From an uncultured Eubacterium sp. (GTDB lineage Bacteria; Bacillota; Clostridia; Oscillospirales; Acutalibacteraceae): a stretch of 33,123 nucleotides of DNA. This document shows, piece after piece, positions 8,555 through 18,525 of the stretch. How positions within the stretch are numbered: position 1 is the stretch's first letter; every line of letters begins with the position of its first letter. The notes under the pieces were generated by a model, which saw only the letters and a list, made by a program, of their open reading frames with translations, had not been told where the DNA came from and did not search any database. A program made the position numbers and the translations under genes. The DNA is taken from assembly GCA_905233805.1 (NCBI GenBank), contig CAJOER010000057.1, forward strand, positions 1-33,123. Reading direction: 5' to 3'.

Positions 8555-9745
8555 ATGAAAATCCTTATGGTAAATAAGTTTCTCCATCCCAACGGTGGCT
8601 CGGAAACTTATATATTCAAACTCGGCGACTATTTAAAGTCAATCGGTCACGAGGTTGAATACTTCGGTATGGAGCACGAGAACAGAACCGTATCAAATTC
8701 TCTCGGCCTCTATACGGATAATATGGATTTTCATACCTCAAGCAAGCTGACTCAGCTCACCTACCCGCTTAAAACTATATATTCCTCAGACGCAAAAAGA
8801 AAAATGCTCTCTCTGCTGAAAAGTTTTCAGCCCGACGTTGTTCACCTGAATAACTTTAACTATCAGCTGACACCGAGCGTTATTTACGCGGTCAAGGACT
8901 ATGAAAAAGCGTATTCGAAAAAGGTAAAGATTATTTATACCGCGCACGACTATCAGCTTATCTGCCCTAACCATATGCTCAGGGATATGCAGGGCGGACT
9001 CTGCGAGGACTGCCTCGGCGGTAGCTTTTTGCCCTGCGTCAAAAAATCATGCATTCACTCGTCGAAAGCGAAGAGCCTTACGGGCTTTGCGGAGGCGACT
9101 CTTTATAAAAAGCTCAAAGCGTATAAGCATATTGACTGTATTATATGCCCGAGCGGTTTTATGAAAACCAAGCTTGACCTCAGCCCCGTGCTCAGCGGAA
9201 AAACGGTTACGCTGCACAACTTCATTGACGACGTTGAGAGAAAAGAAAGCGAAAAGAAAGACTACGTTCTCTATTTCGGACGTTATGCCGAGGAAAAAGG
9301 AATTGACACTCTTCTTGACGTCAACGGAGTTAACCTCGTGTTTGCAGGCTCGGGCGACTCTGAAGAAAAAATAAACAGCAAGCATGGCGTTAAAAACGTC
9401 GGCTTTAAAACAGGTAAAGAACTTGAAGAATTAATCCGCGGCGCGGTATGCTCCGTTTATCCGAGCGTGTGGTATGAAAACTGCCCGTTCTCGGTTATGG
9501 AAAGCATAATGTACGGCACCCCCGTTGTCGGCGCCGATATCGGCGGAATCCCCGAACTCATTGACGAGGGAAAGACAGGTTTTCTTTTCAAGGCGGGCGA
9601 CCCCGCCTCGCTTGAAGAAGCGATTAAAAAGATAACCGAAAAACCTGCGCTTGCAGACGAAATGCAGAAAAACTGTCTTAATAAGAAGTTTGACACGGTT
9701 GACAGGTACACCGAAAAATATCTTGAGATAATTGAGGCGCTTTAA
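8555..9745 (+). CDS. Family 4 glycosyltransferase
   Basis: GT-B transferase of 396 residues starting MKILMVNKFLHPNGGSETY, with the family's cysteine-rich insertion (about residues 137-170, CPNHMLRDMQGGLCEDC). The donor domain carries GRYAEEKGID and a second motif, VWYENCPFSVMESIMYG. GAGGTG lies 6 nt before ATG 8555. The stop codon shares one base with the next start (TAATG at 9743-9747), so the acyltransferase is translationally coupled. Intact; sugar specificity unknown. Confidence 0.9.
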   Translation: MKILMVNKFLHPNGGSETYIFKLGDYLKSIGHEVEYFGMEHENRTVSNSLGLYTDNMDFHTSSKLTQLTYPLKTIYSSDAKRKMLSLLKSFQPDVVHLNNFNYQLTPSVIYAVKDYEKAYSKKVKIIYTAHDYQLICPNHMLRDMQGGLCEDCLGGSFLPCVKKSCIHSSKAKSLTGFAEATLYKKLKAYKHIDCIICPSGFMKTKLDLSPVLSGKTVTLHNFIDDVERKESEKKDYVLYFGRYAEEKGIDTLLDVNGVNLVFAGSGDSEEKINSKHGVKNVGFKTGKELEELIRGAVCSVYPSVWYENCPFSVMESIMYGTPVVGADIGGIPELIDEGKTGFLFKAGDPASLEEAIKKITEKPALADEMQKNCLNKKFDTVDRYTEKYLEIIEAL

Positions 9746-10812
9746 TGGCAGACGGAAAAAAGAAGTATTACGACGAACTGAATATTTTTCGCAGTCTTAT
9801 AATCATATGGGTAGTTATAGGGCACTCGTTTGATACCGGAAGCGATTTTCTCGGCCTTCTCCATACCTACGCCTATACCTTCCATATGAAGGCGTTCATT
9901 TTGCTCAGCGGTCTGCTTTTTGCAAAAAAGATAAAAGCGCTCGTTTCATATAAAGACGGCGCAAAACTTATCGGCGACAGATTTTTAAGACTTATGGTCC
10001 CGTACTTTTTCTATACCGCGGTATCAATCGTCTTAAAGCTTTTCCTTGACGACTACGCAAACAACAAGCTTTCGCTTAAGGTTGTTATCGACTCGCTCGT
10101 CGGCGTTTCAAATCCCAACGGCGGAATATGGTTTTTATACGCGCTGTTCGTGCTTAACGTATTTGCTGTGCTTATATATAAACTGCCCGCCCTTTTAGGA
10201 CTTATCCTGACGTTTGCGCTTCATATCGTTCATATAAAAACGGGCGTCTTTTCTTCAATCCCGCTCGTTACGCATATTACATTTTACGGCGTATTCTTCT
10301 ACGGCGGAATGGTAATAGCGGATTACTATGACAGCATCTCTCTTTCAATGAACGAGTTTTTCAAAAAAAGCCCCGTTATATCGGGCGCCGCGTCTTTGCT
10401 GTACCTCCCCGTAGCGTTTATTATTTCGCTCATTTCGGTTAAGGCGCTGAAAAGCAGCAGCGTTTTAACCCTGCTTATCCCCGTACTGAATATAACCGTT
10501 TACTACTGTCTTTCGGTGTTTATCAATTCTATTGCAAAACTGAAAAAGCCGTTTGTGACGGTAGGCGACTACGGAATGGATATATATCTTATCGGCTACT
10601 ACGTCCAGATTACGCTCAGAGTACTGCTTAAATCAATGCTCGGCCTGCCGTACGTTGTTTATTCGCTTGCTATGTGTATCTGCGGACTGCTTGTGCCGAT
10701 ACCGATTTCAAAATATTTTGTAAGAAAATTCAGAATAACAAGAATACTCGCTCTCGGCGATTATAAAAAACGAACCCCAAAGGAAGAAGAACAAGATGTC
10801 AAAAAAGCTTAA
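9745..10812 (+). CDS. Membrane acyltransferase, family 3 (OafA/WecH-like)
   Basis: Polytopic membrane protein of 355 residues. The start (DELNIFRSLIIIWVVIGHSFD) has the conserved His of acyltransferase family 3, followed by about ten hydrophobic helices. Enzymes of this family transfer acetyl or other acyl groups onto surface sugars. It overlaps both neighbours (1 nt upstream, 17 nt downstream) and is one of two such enzymes in the operon, which suggests a polymer acylated at two positions or with two groups. Confidence 0.88.
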   Translation: MADGKKKYYDELNIFRSLIIIWVVIGHSFDTGSDFLGLLHTYAYTFHMKAFILLSGLLFAKKIKALVSYKDGAKLIGDRFLRLMVPYFFYTAVSIVLKLFLDDYANNKLSLKVVIDSLVGVSNPNGGIWFLYALFVLNVFAVLIYKLPALLGLILTFALHIVHIKTGVFSSIPLVTHITFYGVFFYGGMVIADYYDSISLSMNEFFKKSPVISGAASLLYLPVAFIISLISVKALKSSSVLTLLIPVLNITVYYCLSVFINSIAKLKKPFVTVGDYGMDIYLIGYYVQITLRVLLKSMLGLPYVVYSLAMCICGLLVPIPISKYFVRKFRITRILALGDYKKRTPKEEEQDVKKA

Positions 10813-11934
10813 CGGAACGGTAATTGTAACCTACCGATGCAACGCGCGCTGCAATATGTGCAACCGATATAAAGCCCCCTCGAAACCCGAGGAGGAAATC
10901 AGCATTGATACAATTAAAAAGCTCCCCGAAATGTATTTTACCAACATTACGGGAGGCGAGCCGTTTATAAGAACAGATTTAAAAGACATTGTACGCGAAC
11001 TCGATAAAAAAAGCGACCGTATTGTTATTTCAACAAACGGTTTCTTTACGGACAGAATAATTGACCTTTGCAAAGAATTCCCGAATGTGGGAATAAGAAT
11101 ATCCATTGAAGGCCTTGAAGAAACGAACAACAAAATAAGAGGCCTTGACGACGGATATAACAAGGGCTATACAACGCTCAAAAAACTTGTTGAAATGGGG
11201 CACGGCGACGTCGGCTTCGGTATGACCGTTCAGGACGCCAACGCAGACGATTTAGTCAATTCGCGACCGCGTCGCTTCATAATTCCTTCTATTTCGTTGA
11301 GGCTAAAAATATTATTCACGACCGCGAGGCGGTTGCAAAGAATTTTGAAAAGCTGATTAACGAGCTTTTAAAATCGAACTCACCGAAAAAGTGGTTCAGA
11401 GCGTATTTCAACCACGGACTTATTAATTATATCTACGGCCAGAAAAGGCTCCTTCCCTGCGATATGGCGTTCGATACCTTCTTTATCGACCCCTACGGCG
11501 ACGTAATGCCCTGTAACGGAACTAAGGAAAAAGAGGTTATGGGTAACCTCAACGAACAGAGCTGGGACGAGCTTTGGAACAGCGGGCAGGCGGAAAAGGT
11601 AAGAGAAAAAGTGCGCCACTGCGACAGGCAGTGCTGGATGATAGGTTCGGTATCCCCCGCTATGCACAAATACATAACCGTTCCCGCCGCATGGGTAATT
11701 AAGCATAAGTTTTTACGCTTTTTCAAAGAAAACAAATACTCTATGTACGAAAATAAAATCTGCTGCGATTACAGAGACGGCAAGGTTACGAAGGAAGAAC
11801 TTGACGCTCTTTCAACCTGCGATATGAGCGCGGTGAGCAGCGACGGACTCAGCGACGAGTCAAAGGCGGCGCTTGAGGGTACTACCGGCGAAGCAATAGT
11901 CGACGCAGATATAAAAGCACAGTTGAGGGATTAA
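10796..11934 (+). pseudogene. Radical SAM/SPASM enzyme, internally deleted and frameshifted
   Basis: The N-terminal part has the [4Fe-4S] motif C-x3-C-x2-C (Cys15, 19, 22) and GGEP (53-56), then leaves frame after MTVQDANADDLV at about 11258. The other frame resumes at about 11264 with EFATASLHNSFYF and runs to 11934. It includes a SPASM-like cysteine region (LLPCDMAFDTFFIDPYGDVM, then PCNG, then CDRQCW). About a dozen residues expected between the halves are missing. The family is a known but uncharacterised radical SAM group. A role in modifying the polysaccharide or a sugar precursor is inferred only from location. The next gene starts at the base after the stop. Confidence 0.82.
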
Positions 11935-14235
11935 ATGAAAGTTTTATTTGTAAACCCGATAATTTATACCTCCGAAACAGCGGACATAAAAAGGGCCGAG
12001 TCAATTAAAGACACGATGAGCTACGATTTGTGCCTCGCGTTCAAAAACGAAGGGCACGATATAACTCTCGTCGCGGGCGAACCGTTCAGACCTGAAAACG
12101 ACGTGGACTATCCGTTTAATATCGTGTGGGCAAAATGCGCTCTCCCTTCGGTTTGCAGGCCCAACGCGCTTCCGTTTTGTCCCGAGGTAATAAAACTTGT
12201 AAAAGACGAAAGCTTTGACCTTGTAATTTCAAGTGAAGTGTTTTCGCTTAATTCCCTTATGCTCGCGCTCAAATCAAGGGACAATCTTATAGTCTGGCAC
12301 GAGCTTGCAAAGCACAATAATATTTTCCGCTCAATCCCTTCAAAAATCTGGTATAACCTCATAGCAAAAACCGCGTTTAAGGGCGTGCCCGTAATCGCAA
12401 GAAGCGAGGAGGCAAAACGCTTTATTTCGCAGTTTTGCAACAACGTATCAAACAGCATAATCGACCACGGCGTAAATCTTGAAAAGTTTAAGGCGTGCAG
12501 CGAAAAGGAAGATTATTTTATAGTTTCCTCCCAGCTCATTGAGAGAAAGCAGATAGATAAGATAATTGATAAGTTTTCTGCGTTTTCAAAAACGCATCCC
12601 TCGTATAAGCTTTACATTTTCGGTGAGGGCGAATGCGAAGACGCGCTTAAAAAGCAGAGCGAGGCGCTCGGCCTTACAGATAAAGTGAAATTCTTCGGCA
12701 AGGTTTCTCACGAAGAGCTTAAAGAGTACCTTTCAAAATCAAAGGCTCTGCTTGTATATACAAGAAAAGACAACAATATGATTTCAGTCGTTGAAGCTAT
12801 TGCGTGCGCTACTCCGATTATTACGACGGGCGTGCCTTACAACGCGTCGTATATCAGAAAATACCGCCTCGGTATAGTAAACGACGAGTGGAATGAAAAC
12901 GACCTTGAAGAAATCATTTCAAACGGCGAGTATATCAACAACTGCCTTTCTTACCGCGAAGGTATATCAAACGAAAGCAAGGCAAACGCTTTTATTAAAG
13001 AAAAAAGTTCCAAAAACGTTCTGCTTTCTTCTTACAGCGTTAACCCCTACCACGGAAGCGAGGACGGCATAGGCTGGAACTGGACGCTTCAGGCGGCAAA
13101 ACAATTTAATGAAAACGATAAAATCTACCTCATTACCAAAAAGGTAAACGAGGCGGATACGATAAAAGGCATTGAAGAACTCGGCCTTGATAACGTTAAG
13201 CTCAGAATAGTCGACACGCCCTACTGGCTTAACTGGTACAGGGAGCACAACTCAATGTTCCACCACCTCTACTACATTATGTGGCAGGCGGTTGCGTATG
13301 GCTGGGCAAAAAGAAGCAAAATTGATTTTGATATTATTCACCACATAACAATGGTTGATTTCAGAATACCAGGCTTTATGTGGAAATTCAAAAAGCCCTA
13401 TACCCTTTTCGGCCCTGTCGGCGGAGGACAGTCAACCCCCGCGGCACTGAAAGACTACGAAAAGTCAAAGACGGTTGAAAAGTTCAGGGAAAGCATCAAT
13501 AAGGCTTGCTCTGTAGTACCGTACTATAAAAAAGCAATCAGCCGTTTTGACCGTGTTTTCGCTATTAATAAAGAAACCGAGGCGTATATGTCAAAAGCGC
13601 TCGGCAAAGGCTGTGAAAGGCTGACGGAACTCGCGCTTGCAAAAGAATTCCGCGCGCTTGATATTCCACCGAAAGCCGAAAACGAAACGGTAAAAATCCT
13701 CTACCTCGGCAGACTTATCGAAAAGAAAGGGCTTATGCTTTTGCTTGACGTAATTAAAAATATGCCCAAGGACGCGGACTTTATTCTTGAAATTTACGGC
13801 GGAGGCCCGCTTGAAGAAAGAATAAAAGCGTTTATTGACGAAAACGCGCTTAGCGAAAAAGTAAAGCTTTGCGGCGAGGTTGACCATACTCTCGTTTCCT
13901 CGGTATATTCCGGCGCGGACATTTTCGTTATGCCCTCGCTCAGGGAAACGAGCGGAAACGTGCTCGTTGAGGCTATGGCGCACAAACTGCCCGTCGCGGC
14001 GCTTGATATGAGCGTTTGCAGCGATTTCAAAGAATACAGCTGCGGCGAGTTTGTAAACGTAAATCAGAGCAAAGAAGAGATAATCAGAGAGTTCGCGGAT
14101 AAGCTGACTCTTCTCGTAAATGATTATGAACTAAGAAAAACGCTCGGCGAAAACGGCTATAAATTCGTAAACGGCGAGCTTTCATGGGAAAAGAAATTTG
14201 AGAAGGTCTATGAAGGACTTATAAATCAGGAGTAA
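11935..14235 (+). CDS. Double glycosyltransferase: two family 4 domains in one chain
   Basis: A 766-residue protein with two complete GT4 units. The first (about 1-350) starts MKVLFVNPIIYTSET and has its donor motif near 290 (SVVEAIACATP). The second (about 359-766) starts KNVLLSSYSVNPYHGSEDG, the usual opening of a separate gene, and has GRLIEKKGLMLLLD and LRETSGNVLVEAMAH. The join near 13005 is short (FIKEKSSK) and in frame. Bifunctional GT4-GT4 proteins exist, but given the small deletions elsewhere in this operon, loss of a stop/start region between two genes is an equal possibility. ATG 11935 follows the radical SAM stop directly, behind GAGGG. Confidence 0.85.
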   Translation: MKVLFVNPIIYTSETADIKRAESIKDTMSYDLCLAFKNEGHDITLVAGEPFRPENDVDYPFNIVWAKCALPSVCRPNALPFCPEVIKLVKDESFDLVISSEVFSLNSLMLALKSRDNLIVWHELAKHNNIFRSIPSKIWYNLIAKTAFKGVPVIARSEEAKRFISQFCNNVSNSIIDHGVNLEKFKACSEKEDYFIVSSQLIERKQIDKIIDKFSAFSKTHPSYKLYIFGEGECEDALKKQSEALGLTDKVKFFGKVSHEELKEYLSKSKALLVYTRKDNNMISVVEAIACATPIITTGVPYNASYIRKYRLGIVNDEWNENDLEEIISNGEYINNCLSYREGISNESKANAFIKEKSSKNVLLSSYSVNPYHGSEDGIGWNWTLQAAKQFNENDKIYLITKKVNEADTIKGIEELGLDNVKLRIVDTPYWLNWYREHNSMFHHLYYIMWQAVAYGWAKRSKIDFDIIHHITMVDFRIPGFMWKFKKPYTLFGPVGGGQSTPAALKDYEKSKTVEKFRESINKACSVVPYYKKAISRFDRVFAINKETEAYMSKALGKGCERLTELALAKEFRALDIPPKAENETVKILYLGRLIEKKGLMLLLDVIKNMPKDADFILEIYGGGPLEERIKAFIDENALSEKVKLCGEVDHTLVSSVYSGADIFVMPSLRETSGNVLVEAMAHKLPVAALDMSVCSDFKEYSCGEFVNVNQSKEEIIREFADKLTLLVNDYELRKTLGENGYKFVNGELSWEKKFEKVYEGLINQE

Positions 14236-14236
14236 T

Positions 14237-15316
14237 ATGCAGGAAAAGATAAGATACGCTTACATCGACAATATGAAATTTGCTGCGTGCATTCTTGTTG
14301 CCCTCGGCCATTTCTTTATGTCAATGACGGCGAACAAGGTTATGCCTTACAGCTTCGCGTATAACTATCTTATCAAAACGCTCTACACCTTCCACGTGCC
14401 GATATTCTTCGTTTGCAGCGGTTTTTTATATCAGAATTCGTGCAGGGTTACGTCGTTTAGTGCGTATAAAAAAGAACTGCCGAAAAAACTGCTTGACCTC
14501 GGCGTTCCGTACTTCGTGTTTTCCGCAATTACCCTGCTTTTGAAAATACTGTTTGAAAACGACGTTACTACAAAGGCAACCGCGTTCTGGGATACTTTAT
14601 TTATTCACCCGACTGCGCCGTATTGGTTTTTATATTCCCTGTTTTTCATGTTCCTCTTCATACCCTGTATAAAATCAAAAAAAGCTGCATATATACTGTT
14701 TTTTGTATCGCTTGTTTTTAAAATCGGAGTGTTATTAATCAGCGACAAACTGACTGTTCCTATTACTAACGGAGTAATTCTTTTTATTGCTTTGCGTCTT
14801 GAAAAATTCTGCCATAGCGCAATATGGTTTTGTTTCGGAATGCTCCTGAGGTTCATTGATAAAGAAAAAATAAAAAAATACGGAAAATTTCTTGCGCCCG
14901 TTTTTCTGGCAGTAGGCATAGCTTTAAGTTTTTATTTCTTGTCGGGCAAGAGTGATATGAGCCAAGGGGAGGATTTTATCACCGGAGCGGCATTTATACT
15001 CTTCACTGTTACAATATCGATAGTCTTCGCGCCCGAGGCGCTTAACAGGATTTCTTTAAAGTTTTCGGAATTCTTTATGCCCGTATTCGTAATGCACACA
15101 ATCTGTGCCGCCGCAATACGCATATCACTGTTCAAAATTGGAATTGAAAGCTTGCCCATACATATTCTCGGCGGACTTATCGGAAGTTTTGCAGTACCTA
15201 TAATTATTTACATAATCTGCAAAAAACTTACTCCGTTGATGTTCTTCTTCTATCCGACCAAAACGATAAAACTTCTGAAAGGGAAAAAGCATGAGCAAGG
15301 CGAAATCTCTCTTTGA
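14237..15316 (+). CDS. Membrane acyltransferase, family 3
   Basis: Polytopic protein of 359 residues opening with YAYIDNMKFAACILVALGHFF (conserved His near residue 23) and about ten membrane helices: the acyltransferase-3 fold, second copy in the operon. It is only distantly similar to the one at 9745. GGAG lies just upstream of ATG 14237, and the 3' end overlaps the next gene by 26 nt. It probably decorates the repeat unit with an acyl group. Confidence 0.87.
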   Translation: MQEKIRYAYIDNMKFAACILVALGHFFMSMTANKVMPYSFAYNYLIKTLYTFHVPIFFVCSGFLYQNSCRVTSFSAYKKELPKKLLDLGVPYFVFSAITLLLKILFENDVTTKATAFWDTLFIHPTAPYWFLYSLFFMFLFIPCIKSKKAAYILFFVSLVFKIGVLLISDKLTVPITNGVILFIALRLEKFCHSAIWFCFGMLLRFIDKEKIKKYGKFLAPVFLAVGIALSFYFLSGKSDMSQGEDFITGAAFILFTVTISIVFAPEALNRISLKFSEFFMPVFVMHTICAAAIRISLFKIGIESLPIHILGGLIGSFAVPIIIYIICKKLTPLMFFFYPTKTIKLLKGKKHEQGEISL

Positions 15317-16199
15317 AAAAAGTAAAAGCAACCACTCTCTGCTGTACGACTCGGTTTCGTACGGTATGTATAAGCTTGGCTACGGCGACATAAATCTCGC
15401 CGGCGCAAACTCACGCTATAAAACCTTTACGAAGCTTGAAAAGGAATTCAAAGGCGAGATAGGAAAAACGGATTTTAAAACCTACGAAAACGATATGAGC
15501 AATACCGTATGGATTTGCTGGCTTCAGGGAGTTGAAAACGCGCCCGAGCTCGTGAAAAACTGTATTACCTCAATTCAGTATTATATTAAAGACAGGGACT
15601 TCATTTTTATAAACAAAGATAACTTTTCAAATTACTGCGAAATCCCCGGATATATTGTCGACAAGTGGAAAAAGGGCGTTATCTCAAATACTCATTTTTC
15701 GGATATACTACGCCTCGCGCTTTTAATTCAGCACGGCGGGCTTTGGCTTGACTCAACGGTTTATATGTCGGGCGAGCTCCCCGATTATATAACCGACGGC
15801 GATTTCTTCGCATACAGGGACGGCTTTTTCAACTGTGATTTAATCAACATAGGCAACTGGCTGATTTATTCAAAGCCGAACAATATTCTTTTAAACGAAA
15901 CGCTCAGTCTTATTTACAGTTACTGGAAAAAGTACAACCACACAAAGCATTATTTCATTTTCCAGATGTTTTTCAGAATGGTTACTGACTGCTATGAAAA
16001 AGAGTGGAGCGACGTTCCCTATTTCAGCCAGATGGACCAACACATTTTCTCCTTCGAGCTGCTTGACAAATTCAGCGAAAAACGCTGGGCACAGCTTAAA
16101 GGACTCACTAATATTCACAAGCTGACCAACAAAATCTACGTATCAAACGCCGAGGACGGCAGCTACTATTCAATGCTTGATAAACTATATAAACTATAA
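15291..16199 (+). CDS. Capsular polysaccharide synthesis glycosyltransferase (GT32-like)
   Basis: Soluble 302-residue protein of the capsular polysaccharide synthesis family related to GT32. It has NTVWICWLQG near 71-80 and the nucleotide-sugar/metal site LRLALLIQHGGLWLDSTVY (about 140-158), with Asp154 in the DxD-like position. AAAGGGA precedes ATG 15291 inside the previous gene. Full length. It is likely to add an internal or branching sugar; the donor is unknown. Confidence 0.85.
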   Translation: MSKAKSLFEKSKSNHSLLYDSVSYGMYKLGYGDINLAGANSRYKTFTKLEKEFKGEIGKTDFKTYENDMSNTVWICWLQGVENAPELVKNCITSIQYYIKDRDFIFINKDNFSNYCEIPGYIVDKWKKGVISNTHFSDILRLALLIQHGGLWLDSTVYMSGELPDYITDGDFFAYRDGFFNCDLINIGNWLIYSKPNNILLNETLSLIYSYWKKYNHTKHYFIFQMFFRMVTDCYEKEWSDVPYFSQMDQHIFSFELLDKFSEKRWAQLKGLTNIHKLTNKIYVSNAEDGSYYSMLDKLYKL

Positions 16200-16224
16200 A
16201 AACCTACTCCGGAAGGATTATTAA

Positions 16225-17508
16225 ATGGATAACAAGAAAAACCCTCAATCCAACATTCAGGTTGTAAAACCAAACGGGATTATCATTTTAAACTACAAAA
16301 GTTTAATAGTTTTTGCAGTATTCGCTGCATTAACTATTATCGAATATAAGTATAACGGAAGCTATTTTGACGAGGTTCTCGGAATTGTTTCCATTTTGGT
16401 AGTTGCATATAAGTGGAATAAGCTTTACTATCACGATTTCCGTGCACTGTTTCTTTTGTTTATCACTATGGGGTTGGGATTATTCTCCAATTTATATTAC
16501 AATCTACACTGGTCGTGGTTCTCGGTTGCGGTTGATATATTGACACAGTTAAAGCTTATATTCTGCTTTATGGCGGTAAGATACTTTTTAAGCGAAAGAG
16601 AAAAACAGATTGTAATAGATTATATTTCCCCCTTCGCCCGAATTTACTTCATATTTGCATTTGTTCTTGCAATATACACCCAGATTTTTGACACGGGAAT
16701 GAACGAGGAAATCCGATACGGACTTAAAACCTTCCGCTTTATCTTCCAGTTCAGCCACCAATATACAACTATAAGTTTCTTCCTGATAGGTTCAATTATC
16801 TCGGCAACAAATATTAATTCGAAGAAAAAGAATTTCTACATATTCATAGGTACTGTGTCGATTCTTTTTGCGCTGAAGTCCCCTGCTTTAATCTATACAA
16901 TTACTTATATTTTCCTTTTCTATTATTTCAAGAAGTATGAGAGACTTAATTACAAGATTATAGTACCGCTTATTCTTGCACTTTTAGCTGCAAGTACTTA
17001 CCAGATACAAACATATCTGCTGAATGAGGAGGCAGCGCGACGCATATTCTTTGAATACGCATTCAAGACGGCAAATCACTACTTCCCGCTCGGCTCGGGC
17101 TTTGCAACCTACGGTTCGGCTGAGGCAGCAAAGCATTACTCAATCTTATATGTTAAATATAAATTCTATACTCACTGGGGTATGGCAGAGGGCAATAACG
17201 GTCAGTTCCTGTACGACACATACTGGCCCATGGTAATAGGTCAGTTCGGCTGGATAGGTACGGTCCTTTTCGGATACTCCTACATAAATATTTTCAAATC
17301 TGTTCAGCGTTCAAAAGCCGACTATGCAAAGAAAGCGTATATCTACGCTATGTTTATTCAGTATATGGTTCACGCGCTCGGTGCGTCAATTCTCTCAAGT
17401 TCTACCGGACTTATCGGATTTATGGCGCTTTCGCTTTACACTTTCCCCGACCCGACTAAGGAACAGATAAGGTGGAATACAAGAGTACATTTGGATTTAA
17501 GGGATTAA
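16225..17508 (+). CDS. Wzy-like polysaccharide polymerase (O-antigen ligase/polymerase family)
   Basis: A 427-residue membrane protein with about ten to twelve hydrophobic helices and a large extracytoplasmic loop (about 275-345), the typical shape of Wzy polymerases. Sequence motifs in this family are weak, so the call rests on topology, length and context. GGAAGGA lies 7 nt before ATG 16225. It would join lipid-linked repeats outside the membrane. The following GT2 reading frame continues in the same frame right after its TAA. Confidence 0.72.
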   Translation: MDNKKNPQSNIQVVKPNGIIILNYKSLIVFAVFAALTIIEYKYNGSYFDEVLGIVSILVVAYKWNKLYYHDFRALFLLFITMGLGLFSNLYYNLHWSWFSVAVDILTQLKLIFCFMAVRYFLSEREKQIVIDYISPFARIYFIFAFVLAIYTQIFDTGMNEEIRYGLKTFRFIFQFSHQYTTISFFLIGSIISATNINSKKKNFYIFIGTVSILFALKSPALIYTITYIFLFYYFKKYERLNYKIIVPLILALLAASTYQIQTYLLNEEAARRIFFEYAFKTANHYFPLGSGFATYGSAEAAKHYSILYVKYKFYTHWGMAEGNNGQFLYDTYWPMVIGQFGWIGTVLFGYSYINIFKSVQRSKADYAKKAYIYAMFIQYMVHALGASILSSSTGLIGFMALSLYTFPDPTKEQIRWNTRVHLDLRD

Positions 17509-18525
17509 ACGAAAACGAATAACGCCGCAGCGTTTATAGGGAATACGCTCGATACGATTTTAGCTCAGACGTATAAAAACTTTGAGGTTGTTGTTATTAA
17601 CGACGGCTCGAAGGACAATACGCTTGACATTTTAAAAGAATATGAGAAAAAAGACAGCCGAATCCGCGTTTTCTCTCAGGAAAACGGCGGCGTTTCGGCT
17701 GCGCGTAATACTGCGCTTACAAAGATTAAGGGCAAGTTTATTACGTATATCGACGCCGACGACTCCGTGCCGCCGACGGCGCTCGAAGACTTGATTTCTC
17801 TTATGGACGAGGACGTTGACCTTGTAGTCGGCTCTCACAACGAAGTGAGAATAGGTATGCACCCTCACCTTGAAAAGCCGAACATTATCGAAGGCAGAGA
17901 AATTCCCGAGCGTTTCAGGGAGTATGACTCCGTGGTATGGTGGCCGTGGGGAAAACTTTTCAGGGCCGGCATTATCCTTGACAATAATTTAAGTTACGAT
18001 ACAAATATCACCTTCGGCGAGGACCATATTTTCAACCTTCTTTACGGAAAATATATCAAGGGCAAGGTAGTAGTGACAGACAAAATAGTTTATAACTATC
18101 ACTATATAAGAGGCGGTCTCTGCTCAAAATACTATCCCGATATGAACGCCCTTCAGAAGTACGTTTATATTGAAATAGAAAACTTCTTCGGCGGTCACGG
18201 TTCAACGCCTTACCCCATCCGCCAGAGATATTCGGGCGCATATCTTAAAGGGCTTGTTGACTACTATGCCGCGTGGCTGAAATTCGGCGACGCAGTTCAG
18301 AAGATTAAAGAAAGCTTTGATATGTACAGCGATATTACCGACGAAGATACGCTCAAAGAATTCTTCACCTCAGAAGAATACGCGTATATTGAAAAGGGTG
18401 ACTTTGCGGCATTTACAAAGCTTTATATCAAAAACAATCCGAGGAAAACGACTGTAAGAAAATACAGGCGCTTTGTCCGCCGTGCCCTTGAACGCGGTCA
18501 GAAAGTCTTTTTAAAACGCAAATGA
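17509..18525 (+). pseudogene. Family 2 glycosyltransferase lacking its start and first strand
   Basis: GT-A enzyme whose readable sequence begins abruptly at NAAAFIGNTLDTILAQTYKN and continues through VVINDGS and the DxD site YIDADDS to the stop at 18525. A normal member has about a dozen residues before this (SVIVPVYN-type first strand) with an ATG and Shine-Dalgarno. Here the reading frame runs straight back into the wzy stop codon, with no ATG, GTG or TTG before ATG 17767, which is too late to give a functional fold. The promoter-proximal end therefore appears deleted. The rest is intact and overlaps the next gene by ATGA. Confidence 0.83.
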
